A stretch of DNA of 64,000 bases, taken from positions 1,922,594 to 1,986,593 of the forward strand of contig CP073749.1 in assembly GCA_024398055.1 (NCBI GenBank). Reading direction: 5' to 3'. The position numbers and the translations under genes were made by a program. This DNA comes from a bacterium SCSIO 12741 (GTDB taxonomy: Bacteria; Bacteroidota; Bacteroidia; Flavobacteriales_G; Salibacteraceae). This document shows positions 53,144 to 62,556 of the stretch, one piece after another; the stretch's first letter is position 1, and every line of letters starts with the position of its first letter. The notes beneath the pieces were generated by a model. It was not told the DNA's origin. It saw only the letters and a list, made by a program, of their open reading frames with translations, and did no database searches.

Positions 53144-54088
53144 ATGGCCTCTGGACATCATCATCATTCACACCACCATCATCATGATCACGATCATCAC
53201 GATAGCCATTTTCATGTACATGGGGCGGTAAAGAATCTGAAGATTGCCTTTTTGCTCAACCTCACTTTTACCATCATTGAATTGGTGGGGGGACTATTAA
53301 CCAATTCCATGGCCATTCTTTCCGATGCCATTCATGATTTGGGTGATACCCTGGCCATTGGATCGGCCTTATTTTTTGAGCAGAAGTCCGGGAAGAAAAG
53401 AGATAACAAGTTTAGCTACGGTTACCGAAGGTTGTCCACCTTGGCGGCCTTGCTCAATGTGATTATCCTAACGGCTGGTTCCATCATCATTGCTGTGGAA
53501 ACGATTCCCCGTTTAATGAACCCTCAGCCGGTTCACGCAGGAGGAATGATTGGATTGGCCATATTGGGCGTGTTGATGAATGGCTTGGCTGTTTGGCGTT
53601 TGAGCCGGGATAAGGATTCGGTAAACCAAAGAACGGTGATGCTTCACCTTATGGAAGACAGTTTAGGCTGGGCTGCTGTACTGCTTGGTTCCATTGTCAT
53701 CTACTTCACCGGTTGGATAATTATCGATCCGATTTTATCCATGGGTATAGCGCTCTATATTTTGTACAACGCACTCAAACATTTAAGAGGTATTCTCAAC
53801 ATATTCCTTCAGGCAGTTCCCTCCAAACTCAATCTCGAGGAAGTAAAAAAGCACATCCTTCAGCTTGATGAAGTAGAAGAAGTTCATGATATGCATGTTT
53901 GGACCTTGGATGGTGAGTTTCATGTGGGAAGTCTTCACCTTGTGGTACCCATGGATATGCCGATCAATCGGGCGGAGGGAGTGAAGAAGGAAGTTCGTCA
54001 ATTATTTGCCGATGCAGGCATTCAGCATGTCACCATTGAAGTAGAAGGACTCGATGAGGATTGCGAAATGGAAAACTGCCTGGAATAG
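53144..54088 (+). CDS. Cation diffusion facilitator (zinc/cobalt/cadmium exporter)
   Basis: This 314-residue CDF protein has a striking His/Asp-rich N-terminus (about 16 His in the first 26 residues), six transmembrane helices and a cytoplasmic ferredoxin-like domain (about 225-305, LDEVEEVHDMHVWTLDGEFH). The metal-site residues of helix 2 (SDAIHDLGD) and helix 5 (HLMEDSLGW) fit the HD-HD type that favours zinc. It exchanges Zn2+ for protons. A TAATTTTG box at 53132-53139 ends four bases before the ATG. Confidence 0.92.
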   Translation: MASGHHHHSHHHHHDHDHHDSHFHVHGAVKNLKIAFLLNLTFTIIELVGGLLTNSMAILSDAIHDLGDTLAIGSALFFEQKSGKKRDNKFSYGYRRLSTLAALLNVIILTAGSIIIAVETIPRLMNPQPVHAGGMIGLAILGVLMNGLAVWRLSRDKDSVNQRTVMLHLMEDSLGWAAVLLGSIVIYFTGWIIIDPILSMGIALYILYNALKHLRGILNIFLQAVPSKLNLEEVKKHILQLDEVEEVHDMHVWTLDGEFHVGSLHLVVPMDMPINRAEGVKKEVRQLFADAGIQHVTIEVEGLDEDCEMENCLE

Positions 54089-54097
54089 TAGTCTTGT

Positions 54098-54373
54098 TTA
54101 TTCAGATGCTGAGTCGGCTGTAACCGAGTCGTCTGGCTGCGATGTAGTGTCCGTCCCTTTAGAATCGGTAGAAGCAGCAGGGCCTTCCTGCAGGTATTCT
54201 TTCTGCATTTCTCGCATCTCAAATTTTCGCAGTTGTTCCAAATTCTGGCGAGCCTCCATGATGTCGAGGTAAGAATTGACCTCAACGACCAGCAGCCCAA
54301 CGATTAATACCATGAAAATGGTAAAGATTACCCAGAGCTTCGTTTTCGTCGAATTGTCGAGCTTTGACGCCAT
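54098..54373 (-). CDS. Small single-pass membrane protein with acidic tail
   Basis: The 91-residue protein has one transmembrane helix (about 13-35, LWVIFTIFMVLIVGLLVVEV). A coiled-coil-like segment (DIMEARQNLEQLRKFEMREMQ, partly quoted) and a Ser/Thr/Asp-rich disordered tail follow. No family is recognised. It is convergent with the CDF gene, nine bases away. Confidence 0.55.
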   Translation of the reverse strand: MASKLDNSTKTKLWVIFTIFMVLIVGLLVVEVNSYLDIMEARQNLEQLRKFEMREMQKEYLQEGPAASTDSKGTDTTSQPDDSVTADSASE

Positions 54374-54503
54374 GATTTTCTGATACTTACGAGTTTAAAA
54401 TTACGAAACTTTGCTCTAAAATAGAAGATGCTGTTCAGGATCAGCCTCTTTTAAATGAATAGTTGTAAACATCTCTATGTTACTCCCGATCGATGGATTT
54501 GGT

Positions 54504-54511
54504 TACCTTTG
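54504..54511 (+). promoter_or_regulatory. Candidate -7 box of the DUF4136 gene
   Basis: TACCTTTG matches TAnnTTTG and lies 28 bases before the ATG at 54540. A -33 TTTG at the right distance is not seen. Confidence 0.35.
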
Positions 54512-54539
54512 ACCTGCTAAAAGCTAAACGTCTTTTAAC

Positions 54540-55166
54540 ATGATGAAAAACCTGATTTGGGCCTCGCTGATTCTCCTTTTAGCGGGTTGCCAGAAATATC
54601 CTTCAGATTCGGTTAGGCTGGAGGACGAAGATGTTGTGGGGACGCTCTACGACCAGAGCACAGACTTTACCCAACTTAAAACCTATTCAATCGTGGACAG
54701 TATTTTCTACTTCAAGTCAGAAGCAGGAAGCAATGTTCCAGATACTATCGTTTTTGAGCAAAGCGATCAGCTAAAATCCTTGATCAGGTCTAATATGAAT
54801 ACCCGTGGATGGACGGAAGTAGATACTTCACAAAATCCGGATGTGGGAATTGATATCATTTTGGTAAGTGGCGAAAATGTAGGTTCCTACAACTACTGGA
54901 ACTACTACCCTTACTACTGGGGCTGGGGCGGATACGGCTACTGGTACCCTTGGTATGGCGGAACGGTTTACTACACTTACGATGTGGGAACCATCCACGT
55001 AGACATGATTGACCTGAAAAATGTGGATCACGATAGCGAGAAACTCCGGGTTATCTGGAACAGCGCCGCAATGGGGATTTTGAGCAATACCCAGTCCTAC
55101 AACCACGAACGGGTTAGGAACGCAGTTAACAAGATGTTTGAACATTCACCTTACCTCACCAAATAA
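54540..55166 (+). CDS. DUF4136-type lipoprotein
   Basis: The 208-residue product has a lipobox (LLLAGCQ, Cys at about residue 17). The DUF4136 pattern follows: YDQSTDFTQLKTYSIVD near the start, IRSNMNTRGWTEVDTSQNPDVGI in the middle (partly quoted) and HERVRNAVNKMFEHSP at the end. A Tyr/Trp/Gly-rich insertion (YYPYYWGWGGYGYWYPWYGG) is typical of many members. The function is unknown and the protein is probably attached to the outer membrane. It is followed seven bases on by a barrel gene, likely an operon partner. Confidence 0.82.
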   Translation: MMKNLIWASLILLLAGCQKYPSDSVRLEDEDVVGTLYDQSTDFTQLKTYSIVDSIFYFKSEAGSNVPDTIVFEQSDQLKSLIRSNMNTRGWTEVDTSQNPDVGIDIILVSGENVGSYNYWNYYPYYWGWGGYGYWYPWYGGTVYYTYDVGTIHVDMIDLKNVDHDSEKLRVIWNSAAMGILSNTQSYNHERVRNAVNKMFEHSPYLTK

Positions 55167-55173
55167 ACCGAAG

Positions 55174-55782
55174 ATGATGAAAAGAATTTGGCTTATCGTA
55201 GTTATGTGCTTGTCCATGGCCGGAATCGCCAGAGCACAGGGCATGAGTGAATGGCAACTTTCCGTGAACTACAACATTGGAATTCCTTTGGGAGATTTTG
55301 GTGACTTTATTAGCCCTGGAAGTTTCCGTGGAGGTAACTTGGAAGTGGATTACTTCCTGAATGAAAAGTTCTCTGTAGGAGGAATCATCGGTTGGAATGG
55401 TTTTTACGAGCGTAAAAACAACCAGACCTATATGTTTGACGGGGGAGCCATCAGCGGAACTCGTTACAACTACTTCTATGCACTTCCCATCATGTTGAAG
55501 GCTCAGTACTTCTTTGTGGATGCCGGACAGATTTTGCCTTACGCTGGTTTGGGAGTTGGTACAGTATATACTGAACATGAAACCTACATGGGTTTTATCG
55601 GATTTGCAACGGAAAAATGGAAATTTGGATTGGCTCCTGAGCTGGGACTCCACATGGGCTTAGGCCAAAGTGGCTGGGCCTTTAAAGTAGCAGGAAGGTA
55701 CAATGCCATTTTCTACAACGAGAACAACTTGAATACCGTGGATTACCTTGGAGTGAATCTCGGATTCAATTACGATTTCTAA
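55174..55782 (+). CDS. Outer-membrane beta-barrel protein
   Basis: The ATG at 55174 opens a signal peptide (LIVVMCLSMAGIARAQ); an earlier in-frame ATG lies within the DUF4136 gene. The 202-residue protein has eight or so amphipathic strands of the OmpA-like/OMP_b-brl fold and a C-terminal GVNLGFNYDF strand ending in Phe. It probably forms a small eight-stranded barrel, co-expressed with the DUF4136 lipoprotein. Confidence 0.75.
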   Translation: MMKRIWLIVVMCLSMAGIARAQGMSEWQLSVNYNIGIPLGDFGDFISPGSFRGGNLEVDYFLNEKFSVGGIIGWNGFYERKNNQTYMFDGGAISGTRYNYFYALPIMLKAQYFFVDAGQILPYAGLGVGTVYTEHETYMGFIGFATEKWKFGLAPELGLHMGLGQSGWAFKVAGRYNAIFYNENNLNTVDYLGVNLGFNYDF

Positions 55783-55805
55783 GCCCTCACTGAAGAAAAT
55801 ATACC

Positions 55806-57365
55806 GTGGTTAGGGAGATTGAACTTACCCTCAAACCGGAAGAAGCCGGCTCCCTTGATCGTAGGAAGCTTAGCGCTGCGCGTTGGCTTTCCATTAGTCC
55901 TGATGAAATTTCGTCCATTCAGGTGCTGCGTCGATCTATTGATGCGCGTAAAAAGCAGGTCAAAATCAGACTTCGTTTACGGGTTTATATTCAGGAAGAG
56001 GCTCCTGAAAATTTAACCGAAAAGGCCCAATATGGAAATGTGTCCGATGCGGAACGCGTATTGGTCATTGGCTCAGGTCCCGCTGGTTTGTTTGCTGCGC
56101 TGCGCCTAATCGAATTAGGGCTCAAACCCCTGGTCATTGAGCGGGGTAAAGATGTTTCTAACCGTAGAAAGGATTTGAGCAAAATCCATCGGGAGCACCT
56201 TATCGATCCGGATTCCAACTACTGTTTTGGAGAAGGGGGAGCGGGTACTTATTCGGATGGAAAACTTTATACCCGGTCGAAAAAGCGAGGCAGCCTCAAT
56301 CGGATACTTGATCTGTTTATCGCTTTTGGAGCAGTGGAAGATATCCGTATTGACGCCCATCCCCATATCGGGACCAACAAGCTACCCAAGATCATTGCCA
56401 ACATGAGAAAGCAGATCATAGAATCAGGTGGCGAGGTTCATTTCGATACTCGTATGGAAGACCTGGTTTTGGAGGGGAATGAAGTTCGGGGAATTGTGGA
56501 TCAAAACGGAAATCGCTTTGAAGCGAAGCACCTCATTTTGGCAACCGGTCATTCGGCTCGGGATGTTTATGAGTTATTGCATCGCAAAGGGATTGCGATG
56601 GAGGCGAAGGCTTTTGCCATGGGCGTTAGAATCGAACATCCTCAACCTCTTATCGACAAAATTCAATACCACTGTGATACCGATCGCGGAAAGTACCTCC
56701 CGGCAGCCTCTTATAGCTTGGTTCATCAAGTAGTTGGAAAAGGTGTTTATTCCTTTTGTATGTGTCCCGGAGGATTCATTGTACCGGCAGCTACAGCCCC
56801 TGGAGAGGTAGTGGTAAATGGGATGAGTACTTCAACTCGGGATTCTCGCTACGCCAATTCAGGAATGGTGGTTACCGTGGAGCCTGAAGAACTAAAAGGT
56901 TTTCATCAATACGGTGTTCTTGCCGGATTACGCTACCAAATGGCTTTGGAAAAACAGGCCTGGCAAGCCGGTGGTGAAACCCAAACGGCCCCGGCACAGC
57001 GGATGGTTGATTTTGTAAATGGCAACCTTTCAGGCGAACTCAACAATTGCTCGTATATCCCAGGTATTCAATCCTCACCGATGCATGAGTGGTTACCCAA
57101 AGACATTCGCTTTCGACTTCAAAAAGGATTTCAGGCCTTCGGTCGAAAGATGAAGGGCTACTATACCAACGAAGCCCAAATATTAGGCGTGGAATCCAGA
57201 ACTTCATCGCCCATTCGAATACCACGAGACAAGGAGAAATTGGTACACCCCGAAATTGGCGGTTTATACCCTTGTGGAGAAGGAGCTGGCTATGCTGGCG
57301 GAATTGTTTCAGCTGCAATGGATGGCGAACGATGTGCCGAAGCCATTGCTCAAAGTATTAAATAA
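55806..57365 (+). CDS. FAD-dependent oxidoreductase (COG2509-type)
   Basis: The GTG at 55806 gives 519 residues. An N-terminal 75-residue ferredoxin-like region (SLDRRKLSAARWLSISPDEI) precedes the dinucleotide-binding motif GSGPAGLFAALRLIELG (about 92). The conserved GEGGAGTYSDGKLYTRSK lies near 145, and the terminal FAD signature is GGLYPCGEGAGYAGGIVSAA. Members are usually annotated as uncharacterised FAD-dependent dehydrogenases. The physiological substrate is unknown. The nucleoid-associated gene follows at 7 bases. Confidence 0.87.
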   Translation: MVREIELTLKPEEAGSLDRRKLSAARWLSISPDEISSIQVLRRSIDARKKQVKIRLRLRVYIQEEAPENLTEKAQYGNVSDAERVLVIGSGPAGLFAALRLIELGLKPLVIERGKDVSNRRKDLSKIHREHLIDPDSNYCFGEGGAGTYSDGKLYTRSKKRGSLNRILDLFIAFGAVEDIRIDAHPHIGTNKLPKIIANMRKQIIESGGEVHFDTRMEDLVLEGNEVRGIVDQNGNRFEAKHLILATGHSARDVYELLHRKGIAMEAKAFAMGVRIEHPQPLIDKIQYHCDTDRGKYLPAASYSLVHQVVGKGVYSFCMCPGGFIVPAATAPGEVVVNGMSTSTRDSRYANSGMVVTVEPEELKGFHQYGVLAGLRYQMALEKQAWQAGGETQTAPAQRMVDFVNGNLSGELNNCSYIPGIQSSPMHEWLPKDIRFRLQKGFQAFGRKMKGYYTNEAQILGVESRTSSPIRIPRDKEKLVHPEIGGLYPCGEGAGYAGGIVSAAMDGERCAEAIAQSIK

Positions 57366-57372
57366 TCAGATC

Positions 57373-58428
57373 ATGTTTGAATCTTCAGAAGCTCGATTTT
57401 TACAATTAAGTGTTCACGCTGTTGGCAACAAATCCAAGGGAGATGGAATCACTGCAGCCCAATATCCTTATGAACCCGATGATGATTTGGAAGCGGTTTT
57501 AACGCCCTATTTCCTCAAATCGTTCAAGTCCAATGAGACGTATCGTCTGTCGCACGAAACGGATGTGAACCTAAACGAGGTGTATGCCTACTGCCGAAAT
57601 ATCTTTCATGATCCTGAGCAATTTCACATCAATTCTATTCACCTGCTTAAGCACTTGTACAATCAGTCTGAGCATCCACACATTAAGCCGGGAGAGGTCT
57701 ACATTGCCTTGTTCGATGATTTGGTTTTAGATGGTGAGTTGACCCGAGGAATTGGAATATTCAAATCGGAGCAAAAGGACGTTTTCATTCAAACCAATGA
57801 TCACGGAAACTTTGTTGAACTGGATGTAAAGCGAGGTATCGATATCAAGAAGTTGGACAAAGGGTGCCTCATTTTTGAAACCGAAGAAGAAGCAGGATAC
57901 CGGGCCATGATTGTTGACCAAAATCACTATGATGCCCAATACTGGAAGGATCATTTTTTGGGCTTGGTTCCGGATCAAAACGAAGCGTATCACACCAAGA
58001 ATGTGATCAACCTATGCAAGGATTTTTCTCGTCAGGTGATTGCCGTGGATGAGAATGCCAAAGAGCAAGCGCTGTTTATGGCCCGCACGGTGGAATACAT
58101 GCAGGACAACGAGCAGTTTACCACAGAATCGTTTGAAGAAGCTGTTTTTCCCGAAGCTCAGCCCGAGATGAAGGAAAAATTTCAGGAGTTTAAGCAGGAC
58201 TACCAAAAGGCCAACGAAGTGCAGGTTGAGACCGATTTTGAGATCGCTGACGAAACGCTGAAACAAGAGAAGAGAAAGATTCGAAATACCATCGAACTGG
58301 ATACCAACGTGCAAATCAAATTGAACTTCCGCGACTTGAATTCAGGGGACAAGTTTGTAGAAAGAGGTTATGATCCTGAACGTGGAATGTATTACTACAA
58401 AGTATTCTTCAATCGTGAAAAACGATAA
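57373..58428 (+). CDS. Nucleoid-associated protein (NdpA/YejK family)
   Basis: The ATG at 57373 gives 352 residues; a longer in-frame version starting inside the oxidoreductase gene is rejected. The NA37/NdpA family pattern includes ARFLQLSVHAVGNKSKGDG at the start, PGEVYIALFDDLVLDGE, and the C-terminal IKLNFRDLNSGDKFVERGYD (partly quoted). NdpA-like proteins bind the nucleoid in E. coli. Their biochemical role remains loosely defined. Confidence 0.78.
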   Translation: MFESSEARFLQLSVHAVGNKSKGDGITAAQYPYEPDDDLEAVLTPYFLKSFKSNETYRLSHETDVNLNEVYAYCRNIFHDPEQFHINSIHLLKHLYNQSEHPHIKPGEVYIALFDDLVLDGELTRGIGIFKSEQKDVFIQTNDHGNFVELDVKRGIDIKKLDKGCLIFETEEEAGYRAMIVDQNHYDAQYWKDHFLGLVPDQNEAYHTKNVINLCKDFSRQVIAVDENAKEQALFMARTVEYMQDNEQFTTESFEEAVFPEAQPEMKEKFQEFKQDYQKANEVQVETDFEIADETLKQEKRKIRNTIELDTNVQIKLNFRDLNSGDKFVERGYDPERGMYYYKVFFNREKR

Positions 58429-58537
58429 TCCAGAAGAAGGAAAAAAAGGGCCGGTAGACAAAACCGTTCTGTGGGCCATAGCCATTTTAGGAGCGATCTA
58501 TCTTTTGATTAAAGGGCTGGATGCCTGGGTGTTTTGA
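58415..58537 (+). CDS. 40-residue single-pass membrane protein
   Basis: A GTG at 58415 inside the end of the nucleoid-associated gene (14-base overlap) starts a 40-residue frame. It has a polar Lys/Glu-rich N-terminus (15 residues) and one hydrophobic helix (VLWAIAILGAIYLLIKGL) before a TGA at 58535. Overlap with the upstream gene and a clean membrane segment suggest a real small protein. No homologue can be named. Confidence 0.5.
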   Translation: MKNDNPEEGKKGPVDKTVLWAIAILGAIYLLIKGLDAWVF

Positions 58538-58588
58538 ATTCCGAGATCGTTAGCAATCTCAAGGCTACAGTTAGGACAAGTCAAAATT

Positions 58589-60052
58589 CTATAGAACCGG
58601 GCTAATAAGTCGGGAGAAGGATTCGAGTATTTTTTGAGAATACGGCCGATTTTGGAATTCTTCCAGGGTGACTTCAACGCACTTTTCACAATCCTTCATA
58701 AACCGGTCCTTGAGTTCCTGGGTGGTTCCTTGATCAAACACCAGCGCATTCACCTCGAAGTTGAGTTCGAAGCTTCTAATGTCCATGTTGCCCGTTCCTA
58801 CTGAGCAAATCTCGTCATCAGACAAGATGACTTTACTGTGTAGGAATCCGTCCTGGTAACGAAAGATGCGAACCCCAGCTTTCAAGAGATCTTCGAGGTA
58901 GGAGTTGCTGCTCCACTTTACAATCTTAAAGTCGGAGACACCGGGTATCATGATACGGACGTCCACACCACTAAGAGCGGTCGTGATCAGATCGTTTTGA
59001 ATTATTTCTCCTGGAATTAAATAGGGGTTCTGGATGAAGACATAGTCCCGGGCAACATTGATAATTCGGGAATACTGATGCATCACCCCGGCATAATCTG
59101 AATCCGGCCCGCTGCCCACAATTTGAACCGGGGTAGTTTGCCCTTTATTCTCATGTTGGTAGAAAAATTTGCGGTAAAGCAATTGCTGGTTGGAGGCGAA
59201 ATACCAGTCCGTAAGAAACAAGAACTGCAGACCATTGACCGCATTTCCCTCAATTCGGATAAAGGTATCCCTCCAGGGTCCTAAGTGGTCGCCGGTGAGG
59301 TACTTGTCCGATACATTTATTCCCCCTGTGAATCCGACCTTGCAATCGATAATCACAATTTTTCGGTGATTCCGATAATTGATTTTATTGGCCAATTGGA
59401 CAAAGCGAACCGGGAGAAAGCGGGAATGTTGAATTCCAGCCGCCGTCATTTTTTCACGAAACTGGCGAGAAAGACTAAAACTTCCAACGCTATCATAAAG
59501 CAGACGAACATCAACCCCTTCTTGAATTTTGCGCGTCAGAATTTCCAGGAACCGATCCGCCAGCTGGCCCTCTTCGAAAATGTAGTATTGAATGTGGATG
59601 AACTTCTCGGCCTTTTCCAGGGCTTCAAATAAGGCTTCAAAAGTATCAGGTCCGTCCTGAAGCACCTTTACATCATTGGTAATCGAGAATAAGGATTTGG
59701 AAGATTTCAGAAGTAGTTTGGCAACGTCTTTTTTGCCCCTTACCTCCGGAATGTCCATCCATTTTTGAGCATCAAAGTTGTAGTATTCTTCTTCGATCAG
59801 CTGGTTGTAGTAATCAATGTCCTTGGTTTTTTTAATGTGGTAGAGTTTTCTTCTGCGGTAGTTGAGTCCGAAGTTGATGTAGAGTAAAATTCCTACCACG
59901 GGAAACATCACAATGAGGAGGACCCAGGTGAGGGTTTTGGTCGGATTCCCATTTTCCCGCACAACCGCATAAACACTGGTGAGAGCGGCGGCAAAAAGAA
60001 CCACCCCAACAATCCAGTTACCGTAAGCCGAAAGATAGGAGAAGGGAGTCAT
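58589..60052 (-). CDS. cls: Cardiolipin synthase (phospholipase D family)
   Basis: The 487-residue protein has two N-terminal transmembrane helices (about 12-30 and 40-60) and two HKD catalytic motifs: NHRKIVIIDCKVGFTGG and LHSKVILSDDEICSVGTGN. It matches ClsA-type bacterial enzymes, which condense two phosphatidylglycerol molecules into cardiolipin and glycerol at the inner membrane. Length and topology are standard. It is a minus-strand gene, probably independent of the metallophosphoesterase 43 bases upstream. Confidence 0.9.
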   Translation of the reverse strand: MTPFSYLSAYGNWIVGVVLFAAALTSVYAVVRENGNPTKTLTWVLLIVMFPVVGILLYINFGLNYRRRKLYHIKKTKDIDYYNQLIEEEYYNFDAQKWMDIPEVRGKKDVAKLLLKSSKSLFSITNDVKVLQDGPDTFEALFEALEKAEKFIHIQYYIFEEGQLADRFLEILTRKIQEGVDVRLLYDSVGSFSLSRQFREKMTAAGIQHSRFLPVRFVQLANKINYRNHRKIVIIDCKVGFTGGINVSDKYLTGDHLGPWRDTFIRIEGNAVNGLQFLFLTDWYFASNQQLLYRKFFYQHENKGQTTPVQIVGSGPDSDYAGVMHQYSRIINVARDYVFIQNPYLIPGEIIQNDLITTALSGVDVRIMIPGVSDFKIVKWSSNSYLEDLLKAGVRIFRYQDGFLHSKVILSDDEICSVGTGNMDIRSFELNFEVNALVFDQGTTQELKDRFMKDCEKCVEVTLEEFQNRPYSQKILESFSRLISPVL

Positions 60053-60095
60053 TTTATTGTTGCAGTATCAACAATATTAGCGGAAAAAGGGTAGA

Positions 60096-61340
60096 CTATC
60101 CTCGCTTTAACTCAAACAAAGTGATTTCGGGTAAGATACCTACCCGGCCAGGGAATCCGATAAATCCAAATCCGCGATTAACGTATAGATATTGATCCGC
60201 TTCCCGATAGAGGCCGGCCCAGCGAGGATACTTATACTTCACCGGACTCCATTTGAGCCAGGTGAGATCCACGCCAAATTGCATTCCATGGGTATGTCCA
60301 CTCAAGGTAAGATCGATGTTTCTGGAGTGCGACAAAACCTTTTCGTCCCAGTGCGAAGGATCATGGGAAAGAAGCACGGTAAAGGGCACTTCTTCGGTTC
60401 CTTGCAGGGCTTTGTCCAAATCTCCTACTTGTGGGAAGGGCGGTAATCCCCAGTTTTCAACGCCGACAATGGCCATCTTTTCACCGTCCTTTTCGAGGAT
60501 ACGATTTTCATTGTTTAGCAGGTCGAAGCCAAGTTCTTTGTGGTATTTGGCCAAGTTGAGTTGATCTTGGGTATGGGCTTCCTGGTTTTCCCATTGGTAG
60601 TAAATTCCGTAGTCGTGATTCCCTTTAGTTGACATTACCCCATTGGGACTGGATAGTTTCGAAAATATATCCATAAAGGGAAGCACCTCATCTGATCTCG
60701 AATTGACTAAGTCGCCTGTGAATACCACCAGATCCGCTTTGAGATCATTCACCATTTCTATCCCCTTCAACACGCTCGACTTGCTATCGAAACTTCCGGT
60801 ATGGATATCCGATAATTGAGCGATGGTGAACCCATCAAAGGCTTTGGGGAGATTTGGAAATGTAAGGGGAACACGGTGTACACGGTAGTCGTATTTCCCA
60901 AAGGTGATCCCCTTGACCATAGAAAGAAAGGGAAGCCCGGCCATAACGATTCCTGAAGTTTGAACAAACTTCCGACGCGAATTGGAATAGCGTTCAGAAG
61001 GTGCTTTTCCTGTCACTTTTTGACGAACCCAAAAAGGTAGATGGATGAATCCGTCTAACATCATCCAAATTCCCAGCAACATTTTACAGACCAATACCGA
61101 GAATGAAAATCCGATAAACCAATTGGTCCAAATGGAAGGGAAAATCGGAGGGGCTACCATGCGGTAAAAAATCAGACCTAAGCCCAAAACAATGATGATT
61201 ACCGATGCCCAATAGGTCTTGCCGATCCACCTCCAGGAAGGACGCTCACCGTACCATTTTTTGAGTCGTTTGTAGAGCCAAACGTCTGATAAAACGTATA
61301 ACAAAATGATGAGCAGAGGGATGAGAAGACGGGCATTCAT
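60096..61340 (-). CDS. Membrane-anchored metallophosphoesterase (YaeI-like)
   Basis: The ATG at 61340 gives 414 residues (a TTG at 61349 is less likely). Three or four N-terminal transmembrane helices (to about residue 105) and a basic segment precede a calcineurin-like domain with all metal ligands: QLSDIHTGS, VVFTGDLVNSR, TKGNHDYG, LLSHDP and LSGHTHGMQFG. YaeI-type proteins hydrolyse phosphodiesters at the membrane. The exact substrate is unknown. Confidence 0.88.
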   Translation of the reverse strand: MNARLLIPLLIILLYVLSDVWLYKRLKKWYGERPSWRWIGKTYWASVIIIVLGLGLIFYRMVAPPIFPSIWTNWFIGFSFSVLVCKMLLGIWMMLDGFIHLPFWVRQKVTGKAPSERYSNSRRKFVQTSGIVMAGLPFLSMVKGITFGKYDYRVHRVPLTFPNLPKAFDGFTIAQLSDIHTGSFDSKSSVLKGIEMVNDLKADLVVFTGDLVNSRSDEVLPFMDIFSKLSSPNGVMSTKGNHDYGIYYQWENQEAHTQDQLNLAKYHKELGFDLLNNENRILEKDGEKMAIVGVENWGLPPFPQVGDLDKALQGTEEVPFTVLLSHDPSHWDEKVLSHSRNIDLTLSGHTHGMQFGVDLTWLKWSPVKYKYPRWAGLYREADQYLYVNRGFGFIGFPGRVGILPEITLFELKRG

Positions 61341-61475
61341 GACGCGCAAAATTCTGCATAAATTGAATACCTATAGGCAACTAAAATGTTTAAATAAGCT
61401 AACAGCAGTATCCTAATCTCTTTGAAATTGGCACTGTCTTTGTCTTTATTCCGGTGAACCACAAAATAAAATGCC

Positions 61476-62240
61476 ATGGAAGAGAAAAAATCAAAACACC
61501 TGAGATTGGAAGGTCGGAGAAACTCCTTTTTTCTGATGGGAATGGTTTGCGCCCTGTCCCTAACCCTCATCGCCTTTGAATGGAAAACCGATTACCAGGC
61601 AGAATACATTGCCGAGCCACTGGAAATAACAGATTGGGGAGAAGAGCTACCGCCCATAACTCCCTACCGGAAAAAAGCGGTTGCCTTGCCTGAACCTACT
61701 CCTAAGAATCCTAACATGACTCCTGATCAGGGTTTTGTGATGATCGATGATTTCGAGCGTCCCACGTTTCAGAATAGTTCACAGAAAAAAGCATTTGATG
61801 AAAGTGGTGATGTGGATGTTTTTGAGGGGTTGGAAGAAGAACCTTTGGAAGAGGAAGGGTACATTTCGGTAGATCCGGGAGTACTGGATATTCCCATTGA
61901 AGCCAAAGAAACCATGCCCACCTTTTGCGAGTGTGAGGGAATCCAATCCGACGATGCCCGGAAAAAATGCAATGATGAATTGTTGCAGACTTACCTCGGT
62001 TCAAACCTCCGTTACCCACATCAGGAATTGGATTTAGGAGTGGAAGGTACTGCGTTTGTTCAATACGTTGTAAGTCGTAAAGGTCAGGTAGAACAAATCC
62101 GAGTAGGAAGTCATTCCGAAGGATTTAAGGCAGAAGCCAAGCGAGTGGTTTCCAATTTACCTTGCATTCGTCCAGCCTATCAAAACGGACATACTGTAGC
62201 TGTTCGTTACGTGATTCCGATTCATTTTAAAATACATTAA
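61476..62240 (+). CDS. TonB-family energy-transducer protein
   Basis: The 254-residue protein has one N-terminal transmembrane helix (about 18-33, FFLMGMVCALSLTLIAF), a Pro/Glu-rich periplasmic linker and a C-terminal TonB domain (about 165-254). Recognisable parts are LRYPHQELDLGVEGTAFVQ, VVSRKGQVEQIRVG and the final VRYVIPIHFKI. It couples ExbBD proton energy to an outer-membrane receptor. Two Cys (CECEG) before the TonB domain and a later pair may form disulfides. No exbBD is adjacent. Confidence 0.87.
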   Translation: MEEKKSKHLRLEGRRNSFFLMGMVCALSLTLIAFEWKTDYQAEYIAEPLEITDWGEELPPITPYRKKAVALPEPTPKNPNMTPDQGFVMIDDFERPTFQNSSQKKAFDESGDVDVFEGLEEEPLEEEGYISVDPGVLDIPIEAKETMPTFCECEGIQSDDARKKCNDELLQTYLGSNLRYPHQELDLGVEGTAFVQYVVSRKGQVEQIRVGSHSEGFKAEAKRVVSNLPCIRPAYQNGHTVAVRYVIPIHFKIH

Positions 62241-62261
62241 GCTTTCCCCAGTTTGATTTCA

Positions 62262-62313
62262 TCCAGCTCCTTTTCGGCTCATCGAAGTCAGGAGCTGGAT
62301 TTGATTTTTTTTC
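62262..62313 (+). terminator. Strong rho-independent terminator after the TonB gene
   Basis: ATCCAGCTCCT (62262-62272) pairs over 11 bases with AGGAGCTGGAT (62291-62301), followed by TTGA and a run of eight T (62306-62313). The rest of the 316-base gap (62241-62556) is A/T-rich with no other structure that I can support. Confidence 0.85.
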
Positions 62314-62556
62314 TTCCATTATTGATAAAAAAGGTTATTTTTACTTACGCTAATCAACAGGATCAGGATTTAATAAATCTGTTGTAAACCAATTAATAAC
62401 CATCAATAGGGCCGATCAAACCTTTACATTTTATATTGTAGCGAAGCAATTGAAATTTGGATCTGCTGAATTCGATTTAAACCAGCGAATTTGGTAATAG
62501 GTTGCGTTGGATACCGATGGTACTTAGTATGAGTTTAACTAATCTAATACCACCAC

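Noticed and set aside
57256-57372. N-terminal extension of the nucleoid-associated protein
   Set aside because: It overlaps the oxidoreductase C-terminus out of frame. Homologous sequence begins at the ATG at 57373.
61337-61570. 77-residue minus-strand frame across the metallophosphoesterase/TonB gap
   Set aside because: It overlaps the start of the TonB gene, has low-complexity content and no domain.
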